The notes: generated by a model not told the origin, from the letters alone. A DNA stretch of 64,000 nucleotides from Methanoregula sp. UBA471 (GCA_002495065.1 DADT01000005.1:26747-90746); one strand, 5' to 3'. Positions 1 through 8,897 are shown, numbered from the stretch's first letter. Program-made: numbers and translations.

Positions 1-252
1 GTTGTGCATGAGGAAAAAAACCTCCAGAAGGAAATCCTCACCGAATTTGAAGACATCGCCGGTACTTCGGTCTCATTCGATCCTGCCGGTGTGGCTTCCG
101 GTACATTCCCTGTTGCCCGTGAAATTGCAGGGCACTTTGGTATCACCATTGACCCGGGCAGTCTCACCGTTCCGCTCCAGTTATCGCCTCCTGTCGGGAC
201 GAACGGGGTCAGGCATATGCTGCACCGCTGGAGGCGTGCAATCCATGCCTGA
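1..252 (+). CDS. C-terminal fragment of an unidentified protein (partial, 5' end outside window)
   Basis: An open frame enters from the left edge and ends at TGA 250-252, giving 83 residues. The last codons overlap the start of the cfbD-like gene by 8 bases, so the two are very probably co-transcribed and translationally coupled. The fragment has a Gly/Pro-rich stretch and a basic C-terminus (HRWRRAIHA). I do not recognise the family from this tail alone. The context suggests another F430-synthesis gene, such as the Mur-ligase-like CfbE, but that is inference only. Confidence 0.5.
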   Translation, partial: VVHEEKNLQKEILTEFEDIAGTSVSFDPAGVASGTFPVAREIAGHFGITIDPGSLTVPLQLSPPVGTNGVRHMLHRWRRAIHA

Positions 253-1366
253 ATGTGAAAACCCCCTCTGGCCGTGTGCGATGACCGGGGCGGCTGCATG
301 TCTTGCCGGTTTTGAGGGTGTCACAGTGGTAATCCATGGATCGAGTGGATGTTACTATTATCCTGCCACCCTTCTTCATGCGCCGCTCCAGGGCACATTT
401 CTCCTGGAAAATGACGTGATCTTCGGATCAGAGCAGCGACTCCATGAAGTCCTCGACGGACTTTCGGGATGTGGTAAAAAGATCGCGGTGGTTATGACCT
501 GTGTCCCTGCGATACTCGGTGAGGACATCCGCTCGATGCTGCGGGACTATGATGTAGTCCTTGTTGACAGCCCTGGTTTTTCCGGAGATGTGGAGGTGGG
601 GTATAAAAAAGCGCTTTCTGCCCTGGTTCCTGCAATTGATGCAGAAACACCGGGGATAAATATTGACGGGGTGTGCCTTTTCGATCCTTTCTCCACGGGA
701 AACGTCAGAGAAACTATCCGTTTGCTCGGAAACGCTTCTGTACCTGTCGGCACCATTTTCTGCTCAGACCATCTGGGAAAGGTACGACACGCCGCTGCCT
801 ATACCGTCGGGACAAACAGGGATTTTTCAAGTGGGGTCGGGGAGTGGGTGGGAGGCACACTCGGATTTGAAGAGATTAAAGCAACCATGACCAAAGTATC
901 TTCGATCTTTCCGTACGCGGATCCCGATCCGGTATTTAAGGAAATTGAGCGGGAAGATGAGAGGATTGTCAGGGCATGTGACAAATTTCTCCGCAGATTT
1001 GACCCCCCTCAAACACTCATATTCGCTGGTTTTTCTTATGCAACATTTGCGGCATATACCCTGAAGCATTACCTTGATGCAGAAGTCCTGTATATCGGTT
1101 CCCGCAACGAACCCGGAGCCGCTTCTCCAAAGGCCGGGTGTGTCCAGGGATTTTCCAGGGTGAAGGATCTTATCCGGCATTACAATCCGGATCTTGTCAT
1201 CGGGTCCTCGTTTGAACAATCCGTGGATCCAAAACCGGCGTTTGTCGGACTCACCCCTCCGGTAAGAGGAATAGTGAAGCTGGCCCCGCACCCGGTTACC
1301 GGCATCAGCGGCAGCCTTTCTTTTATTGAGAATGTATTGAATGCCTGTATGGACCGGGGGAAATGA
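245..1366 (+). CDS. cfbD: NifD-like catalytic subunit of Ni-sirohydrochlorin a,c-diamide reductive cyclase
   Basis: The 373-residue product is a nitrogenase component-1 type protein. It starts at ATG 245 (MPECENPLWPC); the open frame continues further upstream, but that part overlaps the preceding gene and is not family-like. Early cysteines at residues 4, 11 and 19 and the segment HGSSGCYYYP resemble the cluster-binding N-terminus of NifD-like proteins, followed by two Rossmann-like lobes (for example AVVMTCVPAILGED). In methanogens this short NifD homologue, paired with the NifH-like CfbC, performs the six-electron reduction and ring closure in coenzyme F430 synthesis, the Ni prosthetic group of methyl-CoM reductase. 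The partner cfbC is not in the window. The role is from family knowledge; the alternative is another NifDK-like reductase. Confidence 0.75.
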   Translation: MPECENPLWPCAMTGAAACLAGFEGVTVVIHGSSGCYYYPATLLHAPLQGTFLLENDVIFGSEQRLHEVLDGLSGCGKKIAVVMTCVPAILGEDIRSMLRDYDVVLVDSPGFSGDVEVGYKKALSALVPAIDAETPGINIDGVCLFDPFSTGNVRETIRLLGNASVPVGTIFCSDHLGKVRHAAAYTVGTNRDFSSGVGEWVGGTLGFEEIKATMTKVSSIFPYADPDPVFKEIEREDERIVRACDKFLRRFDPPQTLIFAGFSYATFAAYTLKHYLDAEVLYIGSRNEPGAASPKAGCVQGFSRVKDLIRHYNPDLVIGSSFEQSVDPKPAFVGLTPPVRGIVKLAPHPVTGISGSLSFIENVLNACMDRGK

Positions 1367-1448
1367 GTGAAGGGTGAATCCGGCGACGTACGGATTCTGC
1401 TGATACTTTCCAACGGGTTATCACTTTCGCCCCGCGCAGACTAAATGG

Positions 1449-1457
1449 ATTATATAC
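1449..1457 (+). promoter_or_regulatory. TATA box candidate
   Basis: ATTATATAC lies about 45 bases before the ATG at 1500, in a gap of 133 bases after cfbD. The spacing would put transcription start near 1480 and leave room for the AAAGGTGG ribosome-binding site at about 1487-1494. Confidence 0.45.
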
Positions 1458-1499
1458 CCTCCCGCATAACGCCATTCTACGACAGAAAGGTGGTCGTGT

Positions 1500-1913
1500 A
1501 TGATGGAAAAAGCTGGATATCTGCAAAGGACCGGGTACAAAGCATCTGACTGCGAGGGAACTATGCACGAGATCGTCGAACTGCATATCCTTTCCATCCG
1601 GTATGCTATCCGGCGGGCAGATCTGGCAAAGGCCATCTCCGGTCGTGTATTTGTGCAGGTCGAGGACCTCACCCATAACTGGAATTATTACCTTGGTGCG
1701 ACCAGTGGACTGGGTCAGGTATCGGTATCCGGAAAAGCCCTGAATATAGATATATTCAATGGGGGCAGTTTTACGGTGTCATTGCGTGCTCTTGGCAACG
1801 TGATGTATGGGAAAGAACGGTTTGCCCTCATCATGAAAATACCGGAGGCTCTGCATTCACAGAAGATGAGAAAAGTCACCCTTGATCAAAAACGTATATC
1901 TGCAGTTGTATGA
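1500..1913 (+). CDS. conserved-looking hypothetical protein, 137 aa
   Basis: A free-standing 137-residue protein of unknown function. It has no signal peptide or membrane segment. The N-terminal half contains a likely helical stretch (residues about 22-50), followed by a beta-rich half with short hydrophobic strands and a Gly/Ser-rich turn. A ribosome-binding site (AAAGGTGG) precedes ATG 1500; ATG 1503 is an equally possible start. Codon use is like that of its neighbours, which together with the promoter-like sequence supports a real gene. I do not recognise the family. Confidence 0.6.
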   Translation: MMEKAGYLQRTGYKASDCEGTMHEIVELHILSIRYAIRRADLAKAISGRVFVQVEDLTHNWNYYLGATSGLGQVSVSGKALNIDIFNGGSFTVSLRALGNVMYGKERFALIMKIPEALHSQKMRKVTLDQKRISAVV

Positions 1914-2049
1914 GGTTCTCACCCGATCCCGGATCTGATCGTATCGTACAACATTAATAGTCCTGCAACAGATGATCTTTAGGTAGCTGGAGTCTCCTTT
2001 TTTAAACCCGGGGACGCCTTTTTCAACAGCCCACACCGGGGTAGCAATC

Positions 2050-2955
2050 ATGGCAGAGACGGAGAATTTTTACCAGGATCTTGTCGACCATCAGCAGGAT
2101 TTCGTTGTCAGATTCAGTCCGGAAGGACGTCTTCTTTTTGTGAATCCTGCGTATTGCAATAGTGTCGGGAAGTCAAAGGAGGATCTTATTGGAAGTGTTT
2201 TCATGCCGGTTACCGGTGAACGCTATTCTGATGTGATCGCAACACAGATGGTGAAGCTCTTTCGTCCCCCGTTTTCCTGTACGGTCGAGCAGTGGATACA
2301 GACACCCAAAGGCCTGCGCTGCATCAGCTGGTCTGCAAAATCCATTGTCGGTGATGGAAATTCGGTCCTGTCTATCGTTGCCACCGGCCGCGATATCACC
2401 CAGATCCGACATGAACTAAAGGCCATCAAAAAGAAAGACGAGGAACTGATGCTTGTGGTTGAGAGCGGTGAACGGATGTACTATTCGCATTCACCGGACC
2501 ATCTCCTCACCTATGTAAGCCCGCGTATCCGCTCGGTACTCAAAAGCCCCCCGCGCTCGGGTAAACGAGCGTGGACCGATTTCCTCACCGATAACCCGAT
2601 GAATGCCGCAGGTCTCGAGCGGACGATACGGGCGATTACTTCCGGGCGTCGCGAACCCCCCTACCGGCTTGAGATGGTGAAGGGTAATGGAGATATTATC
2701 AGGGTTGAGGTAAACGAGATCCCGGTGGTGAAGAACGGTAAGACAATAGCGATTGTTGGTTCAATGGTAGATGTCACCGAAAAAATTCAGGTGGAAGAAG
2801 GTCTTGCCGAGGCAGAATTCCTCATCCGGGATTATAAAGGTGTCAAAAAGCGCACTGGAACACCTGCGTACAGATCGCCCTCACAACCAAAAGGTCCGCT
2901 GGGTTATTTCCGCGCCATTTTTTCGCGTGAAACCGGGGAAAAAGAAGATGAATAA
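2050..2955 (+). CDS. PAS-PAS domain protein without output domain
   Basis: The 301-residue protein has two PAS folds: residues about 5-120 (FSPEGRLLFVNPAYCNSVGKS, ending in the PAC-like ATGRDITQIR) and about 140-260 (DHLLTYVSPRIRSVL, ending GSMVDVTEKIQ). A short coiled segment joins them. No histidine kinase, GGDEF or DNA-binding domain follows; the tail of about 40 residues is basic and probably disordered. It is soluble. Such stand-alone sensors in Methanomicrobiales may pass a signal to a separate kinase or regulator. The stop codon lies inside the 7-bp direct repeat that flanks the adjacent repeat element, so the element sits immediately behind the gene. Confidence 0.8.
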   Translation: MAETENFYQDLVDHQQDFVVRFSPEGRLLFVNPAYCNSVGKSKEDLIGSVFMPVTGERYSDVIATQMVKLFRPPFSCTVEQWIQTPKGLRCISWSAKSIVGDGNSVLSIVATGRDITQIRHELKAIKKKDEELMLVVESGERMYYSHSPDHLLTYVSPRIRSVLKSPPRSGKRAWTDFLTDNPMNAAGLERTIRAITSGRREPPYRLEMVKGNGDIIRVEVNEIPVVKNGKTIAIVGSMVDVTEKIQVEEGLAEAEFLIRDYKGVKKRTGTPAYRSPSQPKGPLGYFRAIFSRETGEKEDE

Positions 2956-2957
2956 CC

Positions 2958-3625
2958 GGCTCTGTTGAAACACGCATGAACGGGAGTTCACACCCGAACC
3001 ATGAAAATCATTACACCTTGTAATTTTATGAGGGCTACCCGCCTCAGGGCCTCTCCGAGGCACGGCGGGGCAGTGCGGTGTTTACAGCTATACATTTTAG
3101 AAACTGATCCGCCGCGGGGGCGCCCCTTCGGGGGCGGCGGGGTTCATCGCAAATAATTATGAAGAATAAACATTCCATTACGCACATCTGTTTAATTTAT
3201 TTTCATGGGAAATCATAAGATTTCAAATTCCGGATTACCTATTTTCGGAGGGGACAGTGCCTGTCCCCCGGACCGCCCCTGCGTTTTGCGATGGTTTTGT
3301 ATTACCTTCTCTGGAATTATCGCTCCAGAGGGGATGCCACAGCGGCGGGGGCGGAGGCACTACATGCGGTAGCTCCCAAGAGCGTTGAGAAAAATATTGT
3401 GAGGATTTCCCCTGAAAATTCCACAATTACAGCAATTTTGGGAAATGCCAATCCCGTTGCGATGACCTGCGCTGCCCCCGAAGGGACGCCCCCCGCGGCG
3501 CTTCAATGAGCTGAAAACTCCGACATTGGCCTATCAATGGCCTGTTGCGAGTGCCAGTTGAACCTTCACAATTTTTCATGGTTGAGTAAGAACCATTCAA
3601 CGTTCATACCCGTTTCAACAAAGCC
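2958..3625 (+). repeat. Full-length modular palindromic repeat, copy A (left arm, centre, right arm)
   Basis: This is the most complete copy (668 bp). It begins GGCTCTGTTGAAAC (2958-2971) and ends GTTTCAACAAAGCC (3612-3625), imperfect terminal inverted repeats. The left arm (to about 3215) and right arm (from about 3420) are inverted copies of each other: CATGAAAA near each end and the GC-rich CGGGGGC...TTCGGGGGC block with TTCATCGC/GCGATGA recur in opposite orientation. The left arm also holds a strong hairpin (CCCGCC...GGCGGG, about 3039-3071). A central module of about 190 bp separates the arms. GAATAAC flanks the element on both sides (2950-2956 and 3626-3632). No conserved reading frame is seen. 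Confidence 0.85.
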
Positions 3626-4015
3626 GAATAACTGCAAATCTTTCCGAAAACCTGCTGATGCTGCCAGTCATTAACCAGAACATAAAAACAACGCCCTGGA
3701 TCAGTAAGGTTTCCCTCTTTGAGGTTTCCAATCAGGATAGTTTGGGGGAAAATTTCAGCAGATTTTCTGTTATTGATCCGTGGTGAGGGAGGCATAAACA
3801 TGTTCACAGGTGCCGGGTAATATCCTCTCGTTATGTTGACAAGAGTATATTTTCCTATGACAAATATTCGGACAATTCCGTATTGCAGATCTCTCAGTAT
3901 CATCTGGAAACCCCATCATCCGGATCATCGATAATCACAGGAAATGACTTTTATAAATTGATGAGGGCAGTACCACTCCAGAGTTTGCCGGTAAAAGGAT
4001 CAACACCTCTCTGTT
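3626..4015. other. AT-rich intergenic stretch
   Basis: 390 bases without a convincing gene. A 99-codon open frame on the minus strand (3604-3903) overlaps the end of repeat copy A and looks accidental. The right end carries the promoter of the NHEJ operon. Confidence 0.6.
3949..3958 (+). promoter_or_regulatory. TATA box of the NHEJ operon
   Basis: TTTTATAAAT sits 58 bases before the proposed start of the polymerase gene, giving a predicted transcription start near 3980. It is the only good TATA-like element in this gap. Confidence 0.5.
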
Positions 4016-4978
4016 GTGCTGACCTCGCCGGAATGTATTAGTGAGATACTATTTTCAATAGAGAACGACAATTTCCTCCCGATGGCAGGAAGTGGGGGGA
4101 CCCGGTCGGAAGAAACGACAATCAGCGATCTTACCCGGGTCCTTTTTTCTAATCTTGATAAAATCATGTATCCCTCGATGCAAATTACCAAGAAAGAAGT
4201 AATCGCTTACTATATCCGCGTGGCTCCACGAATGCTTCCATTTTTATCTGACAGGCCCGTTACCATGCACCGTTTTCCGGGGGGGGTCGGCGGCGAGGAT
4301 TTTTTTGAAAAAGATGCACCTCAGGGCACTCCGGACTTTGTCCATCTGTTTACTCATTTTTCAGAAACTGCAGATCGCGAAGTGAATTTTGTCGTGTGCA
4401 ACAATCTGGATACGCTGATCTGGCTTGCAAACCTCGCCTCTCTCGAAATTCATCTCACCCTTTCAAAAACCGGATCCTATGAGTCCCCCGACCTCCTCCT
4501 TTTCGATATCGACCCGGAACCCCCGCTTGGGTTTGATGAGGTGATAGATGTCTCATCAGTTGTCCGTGAACATCTTGGAGCTGCCGGGATGGTGACCTAT
4601 GTCAAAACGTCGGGTAAAAAAGGCCTCCATATCGTGGTCCCTATCCATGCTGGTTACCGGTTCGGTGAAGTCAGGGAATTTGCTCACCGTATCGGAAAAG
4701 ACATTGCAAAAGATACCCCCCATGTTGTATCAGAATTCCCCCGGTCGCGGGATCCGGGGACCATCTTTGTCGATTATCTCCAGAACGCACAGGGTAAAAC
4801 CATGGTTGCTCCTTACAGCCTCCGTGGGATTTCGGCCGCCACGGTCTCCATGCCGCTGCAGTGGGATGATCTCAGAAAAGGGGTACGGGCCGAAGATTTT
4901 AATATAAAGACGGTGATTTCAAAAAAAGAAGAACCATGGAGGGACATCTTTGACAACAAGCAGAAAATCGGCAGGTAA
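4016..4978 (+). CDS. LigD-type NHEJ polymerase/primase (AEP fold)
   Basis: The 320-residue protein matches the polymerase domain of bacterial LigD, an archaeo-eukaryotic primase-fold enzyme that fills gaps, preferably with ribonucleotides, during end joining. The domain begins around residue 36 (TISDLTRVLFSNLDKIMYP) and covers the rest. Catalytic residues are visible: D164 and D166 in LLFDIDP, H205 in GKKGLHIVVP and D253 in TIFVDYLQN. The start is uncertain: GTG 4016 gives the longest form, ATG 4082 (residue 23) would still keep the whole domain. The gene overlaps ku by 29 bases. In bacteria this domain is usually fused to ligase; here it is a separate protein, as described for Methanocella NHEJ. 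Confidence 0.88.
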   Translation: MLTSPECISEILFSIENDNFLPMAGSGGTRSEETTISDLTRVLFSNLDKIMYPSMQITKKEVIAYYIRVAPRMLPFLSDRPVTMHRFPGGVGGEDFFEKDAPQGTPDFVHLFTHFSETADREVNFVVCNNLDTLIWLANLASLEIHLTLSKTGSYESPDLLLFDIDPEPPLGFDEVIDVSSVVREHLGAAGMVTYVKTSGKKGLHIVVPIHAGYRFGEVREFAHRIGKDIAKDTPHVVSEFPRSRDPGTIFVDYLQNAQGKTMVAPYSLRGISAATVSMPLQWDDLRKGVRAEDFNIKTVISKKEEPWRDIFDNKQKIGR

Positions 4979-5918
4979 TCCCCCTGAAAAAGTATCCGGA
5001 AACAAGGTTAAGACAAAATCCCGGATCGTACCTGCGGGTAAAATGGCGGGTGTACCCGAAAAATCGGAAAAAGTAAGCGAAAGAAAAGGGAAGACTGCAG
5101 CCCCCATGGTCCCGCACCCTGGGGTGAGCACGCAGCAGCAGGGCAAGGCGGGACGACCATTCTGGAGTGGCACCATCACTATCGGACTCGTCAACGTACC
5201 AGTCAGGCTTCATACGATGGTCAGGGACCTTTCGGTCTCGTTCAGGCTGCTTCATAAAGCGGATGGGCAGCCACTGAGGTACGACCGGGTCTGCACAAAG
5301 GACGACCGGGTAATTCCCTGGGCAGAGACGGTAAAGGGATATGAGGTACGGAAAGGTGAATACCTGATCTTTGAACCCGAGGAACTGAAGGCGATCATGC
5401 CAGAATCGAACAGGAAGATCAGGATTGAGAAATTTGTCTTTTACCTTTCTTTGGACCCGGTCTATTTCGAGACTTCTTATATTCTGACTCCTGACCGGAG
5501 TGAGGAGGCATACAATCTTCTTCGTACTGCTCTTCAGGACCTCGGCAGGGCAGCAATCGGCACCATCACCCTCCGCACGAAAGAGTATCCCGTCGTGGTG
5601 CACGCGTATGGAGGCGGGCTTGTACTGACCACCCTCCGGTATGCCGACGAAGTTACCTTACCCCGTGCGTTCGAAACGCTGGAAGGTCTTCCGGTTCCCA
5701 AAGAGGCCGAGCTTACGCTCGCAAAACGGATAATCACCGATCTTTCTGGGGATTTTTCCATGACCGATTACCACGACCGGTACCGGGAAGCAGTAATGAG
5801 TCTTATTGAAAAGAAGCTCGCAGGTGAGAAGGTGGTGTATGTGGAACCACATCCCGAAGAAGCAAAAGAACTGATGCAGGCACTCAAAGAAACACTCTCG
5901 ACTCTCTCTGCGAAGTAA
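4950..5918 (+). CDS. ku: Ku DNA end-binding protein with long basic N-terminal extension
   Basis: The 322-residue product contains a complete bacterial-type Ku core from about residue 69 (RPFWSGTITIGLVNVPVRL) to the end. Ku homodimers ring broken DNA ends and recruit the polymerase and ligase encoded on either side. Bacterial Ku normally begins directly at the RPxWSG segment; here about 68 Lys/Pro-rich residues precede it. The start is TTG 4950, with GGAGGG six or so bases upstream; internal Met32 and Met53 are alternatives and would shorten the tail. The gene overlaps the polymerase gene and lies 22 bases before the ligase, so all three should form one operon. Confidence 0.92.
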   Translation: MTTSRKSAGNPPEKVSGNKVKTKSRIVPAGKMAGVPEKSEKVSERKGKTAAPMVPHPGVSTQQQGKAGRPFWSGTITIGLVNVPVRLHTMVRDLSVSFRLLHKADGQPLRYDRVCTKDDRVIPWAETVKGYEVRKGEYLIFEPEELKAIMPESNRKIRIEKFVFYLSLDPVYFETSYILTPDRSEEAYNLLRTALQDLGRAAIGTITLRTKEYPVVVHAYGGGLVLTTLRYADEVTLPRAFETLEGLPVPKEAELTLAKRIITDLSGDFSMTDYHDRYREAVMSLIEKKLAGEKVVYVEPHPEEAKELMQALKETLSTLSAK

Positions 5919-5940
5919 TGACGATGGCACGAGGACACCC

Positions 5941-7554
5941 ATGAAGAGCAGATACCAGCCGATGCTCTCCCGAACTGCAAACGGCCCGTTTAACGGCGAT
6001 GCATGGTATTTTGAGATTAAATGGGACGGCGTCCGGGCAATCGCCTATGTCGGTGAGGACCTCTCACTACGAAGCCGGAATGACCGGGAACTGACAGGAC
6101 AGTTTCCGGAACTTGCCGAACTCTTGAACCTGGCGCCCCATACGGTGCTCGACGGCGAGATTGTTGTGATGCGCGGAGGGAAACCCGACATACAGGCCCT
6201 TCTGCCGCGATTGCAGGCTGGGACCGGAAGATCCCCTCCGGTTGAAGTCAAAAATCCGGTCACCTATATTGTATTCGACATTCTTGAAAGGGATAAAAAA
6301 ATGTTATTGGACCTTCCTTTCAGCGAGCGGAGAAAAATCCTGGAAAAATCGGTGAAGGAAGGCCCGCATGTCATCCTTTCTGTCCCTGTCGAAGCCCGGG
6401 GTGAGGATTACTATAAGGCAGCGATTGCGCGAGGACTCGAGGGAGTGATGGCAAAACGCGGAGACAGTCCCTATGAGCCGGGGCAGCGGAGCGGCGCATG
6501 GCTCAAAATAAAGGCAGAGAAAACGTGCGATTGCGTGATTGCCGGATATACCCCGGGGCAGGGTGGTCGTGGCCCCACGTTCGGAGCTCTTCTCCTGGGA
6601 CTGTATGAACAGGGAGAAAACACTCGCGTGGGAAAAAAGATCTCTACACCGAAGAAAATACTATCAGTCCCTCCTGCCAGCGGTGATGAAAACAGGGAGC
6701 TTGTCTATATTGGCAAAGTGGGAACGGGATTTTCTGACCGGGACCTGGAAGAGCTTTTAAAAACCTTTTCGCCACTGGAGACCAGCACGCCACAACTGAC
6801 CGGGGTGGAAAAGGCAGAACCGGTGATCTGGCTGGAACCCGCCCTTGTCTGTGAGGTGGCGTACCAGATGGTAACCCGGGATAAGAAACTCCGGATACCC
6901 CGCTTTATCAGGATGCGCCCGGACAGGAAACCGGAAGAATGCTCAACAGACCAGCTGCGTGAAGTGAGGGTACCTTCGGCTGTGACTGAAACGGGAGCGG
7001 AGGCTACTCACGCAGACACAGCAAAGAGGATTTCAGGAAAAGTCAGGTCAGACAAGACAGGATCACCAGATGCTGATCATCAGCCGGGATCCGGAGGAGG
7101 ACCGGAACTTAAGGAGTATAAAAAGAAACGGGATTTTTCCGTAACCGGAGAGCCGGAAGGGACGGTGATGACGGAGGGCGGAGGCAATTACTTTGTCGTC
7201 CAGGAACATCACGCACGGCGGCTTCACTTCGACCTCCGGCTGGAGCGGGAAGGAGTTCTGAAGAGCTGGGCAGTACCAAAAGGAATCCCGGTTGTTCCCG
7301 GTGAGAAACATCTTGCTGTCGCTGTGGAAGATCATCCTCTCGATTATGGACATTTCGAAGGGACTATTCCGGAGGGTCAGTATGGTGCAGGTACCGTTTC
7401 TATATGGGATAACGGAACCTATGATACGAAACACTGGGATCCTGATAAGATCGAGGTTACTCTTCATGGACATCGTATAACCGGACCCTACGTCCTTGTC
7501 AGGTTCAAACGTGCGGGAAAAAACGAATGGTTGTTCTTCAGGGCCGGTGGTTGA
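5941..7554 (+). CDS. ATP-dependent DNA ligase fused to C-terminal 3'-phosphoesterase (LigD-type Lig-PE)
   Basis: The 537-residue protein has two domains. Residues 1 to about 315 are an ATP-dependent ligase: adenylated lysine K27 in FEIKWDGVR, LDGEIVV, GLEGVMAKR and WLKIK motifs. After a charged linker of about 75 residues, residues 392-537 form a LigD phosphoesterase domain with the metal-binding HHARRLHFD, LKSWAVPKG, VEDHPLDYGHFEG and GQYGAGTV motifs; this domain trims 3'-ribonucleotides and 3'-phosphates at breaks. The order Lig-PE differs from the common bacterial PE-Lig-Pol and Pol-PE-Lig orders. It closes the NHEJ operon, in which the polymerase is a separate gene. Enzymatic role is from family knowledge. 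Confidence 0.9.
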   Translation: MKSRYQPMLSRTANGPFNGDAWYFEIKWDGVRAIAYVGEDLSLRSRNDRELTGQFPELAELLNLAPHTVLDGEIVVMRGGKPDIQALLPRLQAGTGRSPPVEVKNPVTYIVFDILERDKKMLLDLPFSERRKILEKSVKEGPHVILSVPVEARGEDYYKAAIARGLEGVMAKRGDSPYEPGQRSGAWLKIKAEKTCDCVIAGYTPGQGGRGPTFGALLLGLYEQGENTRVGKKISTPKKILSVPPASGDENRELVYIGKVGTGFSDRDLEELLKTFSPLETSTPQLTGVEKAEPVIWLEPALVCEVAYQMVTRDKKLRIPRFIRMRPDRKPEECSTDQLREVRVPSAVTETGAEATHADTAKRISGKVRSDKTGSPDADHQPGSGGGPELKEYKKKRDFSVTGEPEGTVMTEGGGNYFVVQEHHARRLHFDLRLEREGVLKSWAVPKGIPVVPGEKHLAVAVEDHPLDYGHFEGTIPEGQYGAGTVSIWDNGTYDTKHWDPDKIEVTLHGHRITGPYVLVRFKRAGKNEWLFFRAGG

Positions 7555-7738
7555 GGTGCTGATTCCTGGTCACCAGTCTGGGAACTATTTACCGGTTTCA
7601 CCCGATTTTCAATTCTTAAAATGGCCTTGCAGGAATGTTCAAAAAAACCTGAACGCTCCAGGGGGTTCATCCTGCTACTTTAGCTCCCAGTATGCGATAA
7701 TTCCCGAACAAGTAAAGGTAATAATCTCTCTTTTATTT

Positions 7739-8157
7739 GGCTCTGTTAAAGCCCTGATATTGGAAATCACTTAATATCGGAGGTAAAAGTGCCTGTCCCC
7801 CCCCCGAAACCGCCCCTTCTCTTTGCGATAATGTTGCATTACCTTCTCCTGAGTAATTGCTATACGGGATGCCACAGCGATGGGGACGGAGGCATAACGT
7901 ACAGCAGCCCCCAGGAACGTTGAAAAATATTGTGAGGATTCCCATGGAAATTGACAATTCCAGTACTATCGGGAAATGCCGATCCCGGTAATGCGATGAC
8001 CTGCGCCGCACCAAAAAGGGACGCCCCCGCGGCGCTTCAATTACCTGAAAACTCCGCCCCTGGCCCCTCAAGAGCCTGCCGCGGATTCCGTTTGTACCTT
8101 CACAATTTTTCATTTGGGTGAGAACCATTTACCGTTCTTGCCCGTTTCAACAGAGCC
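7739..8157 (+). repeat. Modular repeat, copy B (centre and right arm; left arm deleted)
   Basis: About 419 bp. It starts GGCTCTGTTAAAGC (7739-7752) and ends GTTTCAACAGAGCC (8144-8157), so both termini are kept although the left arm is missing. The central module (about 7780-7950) and right arm (about 7960-8157) closely follow copy A in the same orientation. Copies A and B together bracket the NHEJ operon in direct orientation. The immediate flanks are T-rich and too simple to judge a target duplication. Confidence 0.8.
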
Positions 8158-8309
8158 TTTTTTCCTAAAAGGATGCCTGGAATTCACCAGAGCCCGAAAA
8201 TCCATATACAATGAGGAGAATGAACTTTTCACCGTGAACACGGTAATCCGGTATTGATTTTCATGTCGCAGATATTCTCAAATAACGGTTTAATTGGGAC
8301 TATCTGTAA

Positions 8310-8319
8310 TTTTTTATAG
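8310..8319 (+). promoter_or_regulatory. TATA box of the ChaB gene
   Basis: TTTTTTATAG lies 33 bases before ATG 8352, so transcription would start only a few bases before the coding region (short-leader or leaderless mRNA). Confidence 0.45.
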
Positions 8320-8351
8320 TTCATCTTCAAAGTAGTGGCTTTGGGAACATC

Positions 8352-8582
8352 ATGCCGTACAAAAGTATCGGGGATTTACCTGAATCGATCCGAAATCATC
8401 TGCCCGAACATGCGCAGGAAATTTATCTCGAAGCTTTTAACCATGCCTGGGAAGAATATGCAGACCCGAAAAAAAGAAGAGGAGGCGCTCCTCTTGAAGA
8501 GGTAACTCATAAGGTCGCCTGGGCTGCGGTAAAAAAAAAATATGAGAAGGATGAAAAAACCGGGGCCTGGAAAAAGAAATAG
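8352..8582 (+). CDS. ChaB-family small protein
   Basis: The 76-residue basic protein matches the ChaB fold: SIRNHLPEHAQEIYLEAFNHAWEEY, then a Lys-rich loop and a second helix AWAAVKKKYEKDEKTGAWKKK. ChaB was named as a regulator of the ChaA cation antiporter in Escherichia coli, but no antiporter is nearby and the archaeal function is unknown. It has its own TATA box and stands behind repeat copy B, next to the NHEJ operon; a role in the repair system is possible but unsupported. Confidence 0.8.
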   Translation: MPYKSIGDLPESIRNHLPEHAQEIYLEAFNHAWEEYADPKKRRGGAPLEEVTHKVAWAAVKKKYEKDEKTGAWKKK

Positions 8583-8897
8583 GAAACCGCACAAAGGAAC
8601 AGGACAAGCGTGTGAATCACGCTGAGCTGACACTCTGGTTTACAAAGGAAGAGTATACCAGAAAGTATTAGGTCATTTAACGTCTTGTTCAAAACCACAA
8701 ACCTGAGATTCTTAATGCCCGGGTTAAGGCGACCGCTTATGTGAGGGTTGTTCTTTCAGGTGTGACGTTTCTTGTGCCAGCACACAACGTGAATCCGGTA
8801 CAACGGATGAGGATGCAGGTTACCTGCAATACCTCCTAACGGTCAAGGGAGTGACACAATCTATAAACCTTTTTTTCACCATCTTTGTGTATTGGCT
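8583..8897. other. Intergenic region before the F390-synthetase-like gene
   Basis: 315 bases with no gene or repeat copy recognised. A TATA-like CTATAAAC at 8861-8868 is followed by a T-run and the start codon about 30 bases later, suggesting a leaderless or very short-leader transcript. Confidence 0.5.

Noticed and set aside
2958..3625. CRISPR array or tandem repeat interpretation of the GC-rich blocks
   Set aside because: There are no short regularly spaced repeats; the blocks are two inverted arms of one element, and no cas gene is in the window.
3604..3903. 99-codon open frame on the minus strand before the NHEJ operon
   Set aside because: It overlaps the end of repeat copy A, has no ribosome-binding site and resembles no family; it looks like chance.
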